A stretch of 45,010 nucleotides of DNA from Clostridia bacterium. Lineage in GTDB: Bacteria; Bacillota; Clostridia; Oscillospirales; CAG-272. Below the pieces are notes generated by a model. The model did not search any database. It was given only the letters and a program-made list of their open reading frames with translations, and was not told the origin of the DNA. The DNA lies in assembly GCA_017540175.1 (NCBI GenBank), contig JAFYBN010000082.1, forward strand, positions 1 through 45,010, in the 5' to 3' direction. Shown piece after piece: positions 9,101 to 16,247 of this stretch. A program made the position numbers and the translations under genes. Numbering within the stretch: the first letter of the stretch is position 1; every line of letters begins with the position of its first letter.

Positions 9101-12100
9101 CTTCATCCGTGTAATAGGGATCGTCCTCCCAGGTATAATAGACCTGATACGGGAAGAGCGCATAGGTCGTTCCCGTGGAGCTCACGCCTTCGAGCTTCTT
9201 GGTCAGTTCTGCGGTCCCCTTCTTGACGGCCGCCAGGTTGAACTTCATATGGAGGTTGGACGCGCCCGCGCCGCGCTCCATGTAGAAGATCCGCATGGTG
9301 TGGTTCGTGTCGTCTTTGAAAACGTGGTTCCCCGCCTCATTCAATTCAAACAGTTGATCCGCCCTTGCCGTCGCCTCCGCCTGCGTAGCGCCGCGCGCGA
9401 TATAGTTCGAAATGAACAGATCATACAGCGTCGTGTACTTTAAGTTCTGCGGCTGATTACTCTTAGGATTCACAATGACCTGTCCGGTCCTGAAGTTCAC
9501 ACTGCCGGATACGGCGCTGTGGATACCGCCGAGGTCGATGACAAGCTCGTCATCCACATAGAGCCAGAAGTCGTCGTCACCGGAGAACTCGAAGATGATG
9601 TCATGTCCCCAGGCGTCCAGACCGCTGGGCGTCTGGACGAAACTGGCCTCCAGCTCCATCGCGAAGAAATAGTCCGTCTTTTCATCAGGGGCTCTCTGTG
9701 TAACGAGATAAAGCTGTTCGTGCTTGCGAGGATCCGTGTCGGGCAGCAGGTCGGCGGTCACCGTGTACAGGTTCTCGGCGTTCGTGGAAGCAAACCGGCC
9801 CGGCTCGATATCGTTGTACGGGAAGAACTGCCCGTGCTGCAGCGTATCCTTTTTGGTGGTATCGTTGGTCCCGATTTCCTTGTAGACGACAAAGTCGCCG
9901 ACTGCGTAGGTCCCGCCGTCGGGACTCGGGGTACCTACCAGCGCGTCTCCTTCTTTCAGGAGGTGGGCAAAGTTCTGGGCGCTGTTGTACTCAAAATAAC
10001 CGGTGGCGCGATAGGTGCTTTCCATGAACAGATGGTTGACATTCTCCGGATTGTTGCCGTCGTAAAGCAGGGAAAGCGATCCGCCGCCTAACGGATCCGT
10101 TGTCGTCGGATAGTCGTTTGTCAGATTTGTCGAAAGAAGTCCCGGCGTGTGATTCCAGGTTTTACCGTTTTGAATGCCGTTATGCAGGAAAGCGTTCATC
10201 TGACCGGTCAGGTCAGAGGTCTGAGAGCTGTTTGAAAGATCCACCATCCTCATCGTAATGCCGTACTGCGTATTGTCAATGGTAGGCACCGTGTGGATCT
10301 CGTCGTCGACGGGGACATCGTCCATGATGGCGAAGTAGAAATCGATGCCGTCCGCCCTGAAGCAGGGTTTCAGGACCGGATCCGGCTGGTTCAGATCGAC
10401 CGTCAGTCCCGAATACATATATTCCGGGTTATCCCACGCCACGATCGGCGTGTAATACTGCTGATTCGTTCTGCCCTGCAGAAGCACGCCGACGGTATGG
10501 TCAAACAGGACCGTGTTCGTGGAAAACTGCGGAGCGAGATAGGAAGGGTCGCCGTTGCCCCTCGCATAGAGGTTTTCCAGCTCGTAGTAGCCGTTGGGCG
10601 TGACGCCGTCGTCCCAGACGTACTCCGTAAACTGCCAGAGCATGTCGTTCAGGTTGCCGCCGTACCATTCGATCGTATCGCCGCTTTCGTTGCAGGGCAC
10701 GAGCTCGCCCTTGCTGTTGATCGCGTAGTATTCATAATGGTCATTTTTCCACTGGCGGGCGTAAATGATGATCTTGGAGCCGGTATTTACCTTTACGGTA
10801 TCGGAGACGCTCACCTTAGTGGCGGTATAGACTTTTTCGTATTGCGGCAGTACATCTTCCGGCAGGGGCGTAACAAGATTCAGCCATTCGCTTCCGGACA
10901 CGCCGCCGATGCCGTAGCCCTGGACATACTTTCCGCTGTAGGTCAGCGCCTTGTTTCCGTTGCCCACGGCTTTGAGGGAAATCTGTCCTTTGTGGTCACC
11001 TGTTCCGGGCGTTACCTTGATCCTGCACGAATTGTCCGGCGTATCAACCAGTTCCAGACCGGCGCTTGTGATCTTAAGGTACTGCCCGTTGTCCGCCTGC
11101 AGATAATAGTAGTGGTTGGATGGATCCTGCAGGATGAACGTCCAGTGCGTGACGGTATCTGCGGTGTTGTTCGGGACGTACAGCTTATCGCTGGCGTCGG
11201 TCTCACGCACCATCACGGAAAGGAACTTGGCTTCGAGACAACCGGAATAGGGTACGTCGTTTTCGTCCGTACCGGTGTTCACCTTGGCCATCAGCGCCTT
11301 GGCAGTTCTGCCGCCGGTCCAGGTCATGAGACCGTAAGACATCCCGTCCAGACCGTAAGGATCCTCGTCCGCTTCCCGGTCTCTCCAGATATACAAGCTG
11401 TTGTTGCTGTCATCGGGGGATTTTACTGCCGCAAAGCCGTTGCCGCCGGAACCGCCCGGCATCGTCAGGTACCAGTCGCCGTTGTGGATGCTGAAGACGC
11501 CGAAGCTGTTTACCTCAACCGAAAACGCGGTTTTCTGGCTCGCATCCGCGGTGAGGGAAATACTGTTGTTTCCGCTGTTGGATACGTACACCTTTTCGGA
11601 AGCACTGTTATAACAGTAAATGTAGTACTTGCCGTCGGGCGCGTTTTCGAAATAATAGCGTACCGCGGTGGTGGTTGCGTTGGTCGTTACGTTGGGAGTA
11701 TCCTTCTGTCCCGTCTTCTGGATATAGGTTCTCCCGCTCTTGGTAGTGGTCGTATTCTTCAGGTAATACCCGGTCGTATGCCCGATATAAAAACCGCCGG
11801 AAACAGAGGTAAGTTCATCGACTGATTTAACCTTTGTATAAGTCGTATTGCTTGAAGGTCCGGGCACGATGGCGTACACGGAGAAGCCGCCCGCCGCGAA
11901 GCTGACGGTGCTGCCGTCTGTTTCGGCGTCGACCACGCTCGCGTTGTTCTCCGCGTCAAAGTGAACGACGCTGTAATCGTCGGCGTCCGCGTCGATCAGT
12001 TCGATCTTCACGTCGACGGTCGTCCCGTCGGCGGGCTGGTAGACGATGTCCTCGTCGAACCTGTCGACGATTTTGATATCAAACAGCCGGATATATCCGA

Positions 12101-13061
12101 TACTGCCTTCATCTATTCCGAGGGCGTTCTCGGTCATCGCGACATATTCCGAATACGCTTCGGATACGACGGAAATCTCATTAACGCTCAGATCGGCGTC
12201 CTCCGGGATGCCGGTATCAGCCGCGTACGTCGCCGTAATCTTGTAATTGTACCCGTCGGAACCAAGCACGGTCTTTTCGATCACGGTGCCGAAAACGCCG
12301 TATACCGAAAAGCTTCCCGCGCAGAAACGTACCGCCGCGCCGTCCTTCGACACGTCGATCACTTCGATCCTGGAATTATTCTCCTCGGCGTCGGGCACGG
12401 TCTCGACGGACTTTTTGCCGTCGTCGGCCGATTTGCCGTCGAAGGAGCCGCCTTTTGCTCCTTTCGTTCCTTTTGTCCCTTTCGCGTCGTCAAACGTGAT
12501 TTCCTCGGAGAAAGTACCTCCGCGGGTCTGCGTTCCTTCCGTCTGCTCGTCACTCTTCTGATCGGAGGCAGCGTCCTTTTCATTGTCGGGGAAATGGATT
12601 ACGGAAACCTTATCGACGCTCGCGACCTCCTCGCCGGCGATCGTCACGTCGACCAAGCCCTCGGGCTCGACGGGTTCACCCGTTTCAGGGTTGATAAGGC
12701 AGATGTCAAAGAAACGTGCGAAGACCGTCTTATCAGTGAACGCGTACGTTTTCTCGGCGGCGGCGAGATACTTTTCGTAGAGTTCGGATCCTTCCGGGAT
12801 CTCGCTCACGTACAGCTCGGTATTCTCCGGGATCTTAGAGTCCTCGAAATATTCGAGCCGGAAATCGTATTCGTCCGTATACGCGGTCAGAACGCCTTCG
12901 CCGTATGCTGTTTCGACATTCTTATCCTCCTCTCCGACCGTGACGAACGCAAACAAATCCGCGAAAGCGGGAGCTGCCGCGGTAAACATCATGAGCGCTG
13001 CCAAAAGCAGGGCCACTACTTTTCGTCTGATCGGTTTCGGTTGATAAGTTCTAAAGACCAT
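6129..13061 (-). CDS. Giant cell-wall-anchored adhesin (fibro-slime and Cna-B domains, LPSTGG), probable pilus tip protein
   Basis: This is a 2310-residue surface protein. A signal peptide (RRKVVALLLAALMMFTAAAPAFA) is followed by two related N-terminal modules (about 40-400, each with a YVSEIPEGSELYEKY-like and a VSVIHF-like segment) and a region that may be beta-trefoil (410-800). A fibro-slime/PA14-like domain around 1130-1190 has FEFSGDDDFWLYVDDELVID, and a series of Cna-B/SpaA-like folds follows (near 1280, 1490, 1870, 1990 and 2120, each with a K-x-D/x-L-x-G-A-K-F-x-L start). The LPSTGG sorting signal is at 2273-2278, with a membrane helix and an RFRRRER tail. The ATG at 13061 is chosen because GGAGG lies 11 bases upstream; an in-frame TTG at 13079 overlaps that site. 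A short collagen-like GTKGTKGAKG run lies near residue 205. It is the last gene of the pilus operon, and ligand binding is inferred. Confidence 0.9.
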   Translation of the reverse strand: MVFRTYQPKPIRRKVVALLLAALMMFTAAAPAFADLFAFVTVGEEDKNVETAYGEGVLTAYTDEYDFRLEYFEDSKIPENTELYVSEIPEGSELYEKYLAAAEKTYAFTDKTVFARFFDICLINPETGEPVEPEGLVDVTIAGEEVASVDKVSVIHFPDNEKDAASDQKSDEQTEGTQTRGGTFSEEITFDDAKGTKGTKGAKGGSFDGKSADDGKKSVETVPDAEENNSRIEVIDVSKDGAAVRFCAGSFSVYGVFGTVIEKTVLGSDGYNYKITATYAADTGIPEDADLSVNEISVVSEAYSEYVAMTENALGIDEGSIGYIRLFDIKIVDRFDEDIVYQPADGTTVDVKIELIDADADDYSVVHFDAENNASVVDAETDGSTVSFAAGGFSVYAIVPGPSSNTTYTKVKSVDELTSVSGGFYIGHTTGYYLKNTTTTKSGRTYIQKTGQKDTPNVTTNATTTAVRYYFENAPDGKYYIYCYNSASEKVYVSNSGNNSISLTADASQKTAFSVEVNSFGVFSIHNGDWYLTMPGGSGGNGFAAVKSPDDSNNSLYIWRDREADEDPYGLDGMSYGLMTWTGGRTAKALMAKVNTGTDENDVPYSGCLEAKFLSVMVRETDASDKLYVPNNTADTVTHWTFILQDPSNHYYYLQADNGQYLKITSAGLELVDTPDNSCRIKVTPGTGDHKGQISLKAVGNGNKALTYSGKYVQGYGIGGVSGSEWLNLVTPLPEDVLPQYEKVYTATKVSVSDTVKVNTGSKIIIYARQWKNDHYEYYAINSKGELVPCNESGDTIEWYGGNLNDMLWQFTEYVWDDGVTPNGYYELENLYARGNGDPSYLAPQFSTNTVLFDHTVGVLLQGRTNQQYYTPIVAWDNPEYMYSGLTVDLNQPDPVLKPCFRADGIDFYFAIMDDVPVDDEIHTVPTIDNTQYGITMRMVDLSNSSQTSDLTGQMNAFLHNGIQNGKTWNHTPGLLSTNLTNDYPTTTDPLGGGSLSLLYDGNNPENVNHLFMESTYRATGYFEYNSAQNFAHLLKEGDALVGTPSPDGGTYAVGDFVVYKEIGTNDTTKKDTLQHGQFFPYNDIEPGRFASTNAENLYTVTADLLPDTDPRKHEQLYLVTQRAPDEKTDYFFAMELEASFVQTPSGLDAWGHDIIFEFSGDDDFWLYVDDELVIDLGGIHSAVSGSVNFRTGQVIVNPKSNQPQNLKYTTLYDLFISNYIARGATQAEATARADQLFELNEAGNHVFKDDTNHTMRIFYMERGAGASNLHMKFNLAAVKKGTAELTKKLEGVSSTGTTYALFPYQVYYTWEDDPYYTDEEVTAPTEYMLRNAFDPSEASSQYYSEFGTAESTDYVFYKDSSKPVTFLPELKVLVENDPDDPTDDTYVTYYNVFLLKPDETAVINFPVKMGTVTHVDEVTHEVVTVDEEMTVGEYRIVECGIDPTIYTEVKANDVVLTGVPNSDDPDLSDYGIERATTKDRPRVKYVNKVETLNDLRITKELYRDNNGSVTKIAVDEMDPDPLHEQKFNYRLYFKTPIDSDFQPAAYYVYHVKDPDGYYCRYNKQAETFERIKGSDMIGDPDAYLTGTKDFSKLTDDPTDVNGNPLYDGEGNKIHGGKFYASFETSPNGSIATIPAYYTVEALELIPGTQYMVVERPTATETPEGFKFYQYANEDDPTGASHTDPYDPWDGITGTISTAQNTDSEVYVRNYKGYALHLYKNWADASNMEDRDPADFAVYYETVDNEGNSVSTLVPGSVRELAYSDDPQELQWFYLNLPTDIEGVDSPVFSNFFVREVRLTGDGTTVGTDGVVSGYDTITPVANGGTIVLNGTMNTEGATEEAITYKVSYAQPETVGTNLRRFRVTNTPSDKPAVKILKKDWSDHPLAGAKFTLTQSTTTIFEDKTSAETTGLVSIEHLKENTDYVLKETSAPQGYYGLTQNLTFQLVTENSEWTLHVTPSTGSITDYYEVGFESVPDESGVTQDYVTLTIKDRPYDLQFVKEDSLSHEKLQGVKFTLHRRIQIGETIDWSAALAFEGETELITDENGVIPHLDNALPAGTYQLREVEAAAGFALIGSINFTIDQMGVITLGDHPDSVTLTSTIPESGDQKDKLVYTLTIPNQPLPLKLKKVDDFENPLTGAKFTLKVYNGSTWVAVNLQAVTATGGAVSVSPSTESESNEIDMTTITQVVMKDLPVGFYKLTESVVPTGYVMTGGDVYFKIQIEVDNGVSKRTVSLTDENGTALPANDIIKLTGPDSDGVYTIVVKNSNGLVLPSTGGSGIKYYTVIGLGLVASCAVVAWIRFRRREREI

Positions 13062-13094
13062 AATGTGTTTATCCTCCAAGACAATCGCCTAACA

Positions 13095-13112
13095 GCGCGG
13101 CGGCAGCCGCGC
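13095..13112 (-). other. GC-rich hairpin upstream of the adhesin gene
   Basis: GCGCGGC (13095-13101) and GCCGCGC (13106-13112) form a perfect 7-bp stem in the 131-bp gap between sortase C and the adhesin. No T run follows on the minus strand. It may influence mRNA stability or partial read-through. Confidence 0.45.
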
Positions 13113-13192
13113 GGTCTTTCGGTTTGTCGGTAAGATTATTTTGATTGAATCATCGCTGCCGCGCGGGATCCGTCTCCGGACCGCGGGGCGGT

Positions 13193-14185
13193 TCATTCCA
13201 GAAATTCAAACTCGTCGGATTCCGATTTCTTTTGCTTGCCCGCTTTCTTTCCCTGAGTCTTCTTTGCGGTCTGCGCCTTTTCGGAGGATTCGTCGAGATC
13301 CATGGCAGCCTGATGCGCGAGGATGCGCTTCATCGCTTCTCTTTTGATCTTTTCTCTTTCCCTGGCTTCGCTTCTTCCTCCGCCGATGAACACAATGAGG
13401 ATCAGAAACAGAATGATCGGGACGGCAAGCACCGCGGCGACCAGAACGGTATCGATCTGCATCGCTTCGCTCGTAAAGTGAAGCGCATTTTCCGTAACGT
13501 TTTCCACGCGGGTACCTCGCACCAGAAGTCGGTGGGTGTTGATTGCGTATGGCGTACAGGTGACAAGCGTACAGTAGTCTTCGTTCTCAACCACCTGCAG
13601 CAGGCTCAGATCCTGCGGTTCGACAATTTTGATCTGATCGACCGAATACCGGTAAGTTTCGCCGAGAACATAGATATCAAACTCATCGCCGACACGGAGC
13701 TTGTCGAGATTCGTAAACAGCTTGGCGGACGGCAGTCCGCGGTGTCCGCTGATGACGGAGTGCGTGCTTTCCCCTCCGACGGGGAGAGAAGACCACTCGA
13801 GGTGACCGACCGCGATCTGCAGGACCGCTTCGGACGTTCCGTGATAGATACCGAGAAAGCAGTCGATGGAGGGGATCTCGATATAGCCGATCATTCCTGT
13901 TCCGGAAGGATCGAGAACGGCGTTGTATTCCGCCTCTTCCTGTTCGTTGAGCTTCATCCGCTCGATGATTTCGTGGTTCGCAAGCTTTCGGTTCCATTCT
14001 CTGGCAACTTCCAGCAGCTTCAAATAACGATCCTCGTCGAGGTTTGCGATATCCTCTGCGTAGTGGGCGATAACCTGGCTCTGATGGAAGCTGTTCCAGT
14101 AGTCGGAGAAGTAGGGGTAGAGTACAAGTCCCAGGCCGACAACAAGAAAAAACACAAGGATCAGGTTGATTATTCGATTCTTCAC
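13193..14185 (-). CDS. Class C (pilin-polymerising) sortase
   Basis: This is a membrane transpeptidase that joins LPxTG pilins through lysine side chains. Its 330 residues have an N-terminal membrane helix (about 7-27), an extracytoplasmic domain, and a second hydrophobic helix near the C-terminus (about 240-265), as is typical of class C. The catalytic residues are visible: H148 in VISGHRGLP, C210 in TLVTCTPY and R219 in NTHRLLVRG. A DP dipeptide (VLDPSG, about residue 91) lies where class C enzymes carry the DPW/DPF lid, but the aromatic residue is replaced by Ser. The cytoplasmic tail is Lys/Glu rich. It lies 87 bases after the first sortase gene and upstream of the giant adhesin, so it is the natural candidate for backbone polymerisation. 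Confidence 0.92.
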   Translation of the reverse strand: MKNRIINLILVFFLVVGLGLVLYPYFSDYWNSFHQSQVIAHYAEDIANLDEDRYLKLLEVAREWNRKLANHEIIERMKLNEQEEAEYNAVLDPSGTGMIGYIEIPSIDCFLGIYHGTSEAVLQIAVGHLEWSSLPVGGESTHSVISGHRGLPSAKLFTNLDKLRVGDEFDIYVLGETYRYSVDQIKIVEPQDLSLLQVVENEDYCTLVTCTPYAINTHRLLVRGTRVENVTENALHFTSEAMQIDTVLVAAVLAVPIILFLILIVFIGGGRSEAREREKIKREAMKRILAHQAAMDLDESSEKAQTAKKTQGKKAGKQKKSESDEFEFLE

Positions 14186-14272
14186 CCTGTGCCTCCCGCT
14201 GCCTCTGCTGCGCTGAACTGAAATAATACAGGCTTGGGCAAGGATGCCCGGTCTATACGCCTCCGGAAAAAG

Positions 14273-14962
14273 TCAGGATGACGATTCGTCCGCCAGGCAT
14301 CTCACGACGATCCTTCGGTTCCCGGTGAGCGTACAGGTGAACAGACTGAGTCCCCACTCCTTGTCCCGGAGAGCTTTTCCGTCATTGCCGTCGAGGATCT
14401 CCTGTCCGACAACGGAATACGTGAACGTGCGACCGGCGAGATCGGTGTAGAGGACGAGGTCGCCCTCCTTCAGACGGTCGATCTTGCCGAGATGACTGCG
14501 GTAATTGTGACCGCCGATGACGAATCCCGGCCGGTATGGGGAACCGCGCCATCTGCCCGGCGCGACGTCGATCGTGCTGTCGTCGCAGACTCTCATCACG
14601 GACAGTTCGAGTCCGAGTACCGGGATGCTGAGTATTCCGATATACTCTCTGCCGTCGACGACGACCGTTATGATTTCGGGCTCCTCGTCATTCACGCCTC
14701 CTGGCGTGAAATCGGGCGTATAAATCCCAGGAAGAAAATCCGAGGCGGTCACGGATCCCGGTTCGTCGGACTCCGTTTCATTCTCTTTTTCTCTATCTAT
14801 TTTGCTCTGGCGGATTACCGTGTACACACGGTCGACGATTTCCTCATTAACTTCTCCGGCGTCGATATCCGTCTTGATATTCCATACTGTAAGACCGACC
14901 GCTGCGACTATCAGGAATACGCCGAGGATGACAATGCAGATCCCTGCTCCGCGCCGAATCAC
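14273..14962 (-). CDS. Second sortase, class D-like or housekeeping-type, GTG start
   Basis: This is a 229-residue membrane sortase. Hydrophobic residues 6-30 form the anchor; a linker and the beta-barrel follow. The catalytic set is H152 in VIGGHNYRSH, C210 in LSLFTCTLTG and R216/R217 in GNRR. The TLxTC motif is altered to SLFTC. There is no C-terminal membrane helix, unlike the class C enzyme next door. The GTG at 14962 is chosen because it overlaps the TGA of the minor pilin gene (GTGA), a usual sign of translational coupling. A longer reading from 15079 would run deep into the pilin gene and begins with basic, unlikely residues. It may handle the IPLTG signal of the preceding protein or anchor the finished pilus to the cell wall; this is inference. 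Confidence 0.85.
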   Translation of the reverse strand: MIRRGAGICIVILGVFLIVAAVGLTVWNIKTDIDAGEVNEEIVDRVYTVIRQSKIDREKENETESDEPGSVTASDFLPGIYTPDFTPGGVNDEEPEIITVVVDGREYIGILSIPVLGLELSVMRVCDDSTIDVAPGRWRGSPYRPGFVIGGHNYRSHLGKIDRLKEGDLVLYTDLAGRTFTYSVVGQEILDGNDGKALRDKEWGLSLFTCTLTGNRRIVVRCLADESSS

Positions 14963-16029
14963 TCTTCGTCGTCCTTCTCTTCGTCGTCCGTTTCTTCTCT
15001 GCTCTTCTTTCTGCAGAGAAGAGAACCGATGCCGACGCAGGCAACTCCGCTCACGCCGAGAACGGGAACCGGCCACCATAAGAGACCGGTCAGCGGGATC
15101 GGTTCATCCGGAATTTCTTCATCGGGAGGCTCCGGGTTGTCCGGCGGATTATAATCGTCCGGGGGATATACCAACGGAACGTCCGGTTCGTCGGGAATAT
15201 CTTCTTCCGGTTCGGGTTCGGGTTCCGGTTCAGGTTCGGGTTCCGGCTCGGGTTCGGGTTCGGGTTCCGGTTCAGTCTCCGGTTCCGTTTCCGGCTCCGT
15301 CTCCGGCTCCGTCTCGACGGTGGTTTCGACGCTGACCTTCGGCGCCAGGTTGTTGCCTGTGTATTTCCATTCCGTGATGTCTGCGTTGACCGTCATTTCA
15401 TACCGGTACATATCGTTCCCGTCGGGTCCTGTCGCTTCGGACGCCTGTTTCCAGTAACCGCCGGGGAGAAAGATGAGCGCCGCCTGAAATCTGTAATGGC
15501 AGGTGATCGTCTGACCGTCGCGGACGATGGGACCGTAATCCTGCTCGGGTATGCGCAGCAGATACAGACCGGCCGTCAGGACCGTCCCGTCCCGAAACGA
15601 CGTGAACGTTACGGAAGCGTCGCCGCCCGCCGTGGTCCCGTCCGCTCTCAGGGCTTCTACCGCCGGTATACCGTTCTGATCGATATAGCGGGGCAGCGCG
15701 GCTTTTTCCGCCAGAGCGTCCCATTTCTCGGTGCTGTCGATTGTGACGGATGTGTCCCAGAAATCCTTGAAATCGTCGGTCGGGATCAGCATTCCCGGAG
15801 CCCACGGACCGTCGTAGCCTTCGCGGACGTCGGCAACCTTCCACACGTATACCTTGAAGCCGGTCAGATTGTTGCCGTAGACCGGATCCTTCAGTACCAC
15901 GGTGATGCTTACCGGCTTATCCGTATCGATGGCCGGGCTCCCGTCGGCTGCAAAAATCGCCTGCGTCAGCGCAGAGCAGAGCAGAAGACAGAGCAGGACG
16001 GCCGCGATCCTTTTTTTCATAAGACTCAT
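14959..16029 (-). CDS. Minor pilin / accessory surface protein with IPLTG sorting signal and Pro-Glu stalk
   Basis: This is a 356-residue exported protein. It has a signal peptide (KKRIAAVLLCLLLCSALTQAIFA) and a pilin-like beta-rich domain (about 25-225) with the form PVSITVVLKDPVYGNNLTGF...YVWKVADV. A stalk of TEPE and EPEP repeats (about 235-275) is followed by a Pro/Asp-rich linker and IPLTG at 311-315. A hydrophobic helix and a charged CRKKSREETDDEE tail complete the sorting signal. The motif differs from the LPSTG of the other two pilus proteins. The ATG at 16029 has AAGGAG 8 bases upstream and is preferred to in-frame starts at 16062 and 16020. The stop overlaps the sortase start. It is likely a base or linker subunit. 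Confidence 0.8.
   Translation of the reverse strand: MSLMKKRIAAVLLCLLLCSALTQAIFAADGSPAIDTDKPVSITVVLKDPVYGNNLTGFKVYVWKVADVREGYDGPWAPGMLIPTDDFKDFWDTSVTIDSTEKWDALAEKAALPRYIDQNGIPAVEALRADGTTAGGDASVTFTSFRDGTVLTAGLYLLRIPEQDYGPIVRDGQTITCHYRFQAALIFLPGGYWKQASEATGPDGNDMYRYEMTVNADITEWKYTGNNLAPKVSVETTVETEPETEPETEPETEPEPEPEPEPEPEPEPEPEPEPEEDIPDEPDVPLVYPPDDYNPPDNPEPPDEEIPDEPIPLTGLLWWPVPVLGVSGVACVGIGSLLCRKKSREETDDEEKDDEE
15205..15320. repeat. Hexanucleotide repeat tract encoding the Pro-Glu stalk
   Basis: On the plus strand the tract is a run of GGTTCG / GGTTCC / GGCTCC hexamers, coding on the minus strand for alternating Glu-Pro and TEPE units. Its 6-base unit means that slippage would change stalk length without breaking the frame. 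Confidence 0.8.
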
Positions 16030-16184
16030 ATCATATTCTCCTTTTTCGTCGGGAGAGGACAATTTCTTCCGTATTGCTTCATTCTGAACGTTGCGTTCCC
16101 GTGATTTCGACGGGCGCCGAAATGGCGTTTGCCGTACACAGCGGGGACGGGACCGGAACGCCGATCGCTCCGATCCTCTCCCCG

Positions 16185-16208
16185 CCGGGCAAGCCGCAGC
16201 TTGCCCGG
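16185..16208 (-). other. Perfect intra-operon hairpin between backbone and minor pilin genes
   Basis: CCGGGCAAGC (16185-16194) pairs with GCTTGCCCGG (16199-16208), with a 4-base loop. It is in the 218-bp gap between the backbone pilin stop and the minor pilin start. On the minus strand no U run follows. A processing, stabilising or partial-termination role is possible. Confidence 0.7.
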
Positions 16209-16247
16209 ACGGATCCTTGGTCAGTTCAGTCGGGATTCAGAAGAATC

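Noticed and set aside
7194-9443. 749-residue plus-strand frame opposite the giant adhesin
   Set aside because: It lies fully inside a gene with fibro-slime, Cna-B and sorting motifs. It has no domains and is a shadow.
14963-15079. Longer N-terminus for the second sortase
   Set aside because: It would overlap the minor pilin gene by about 120 bases and starts with a low-complexity basic stretch. The GTG overlapping the upstream stop explains the start better.
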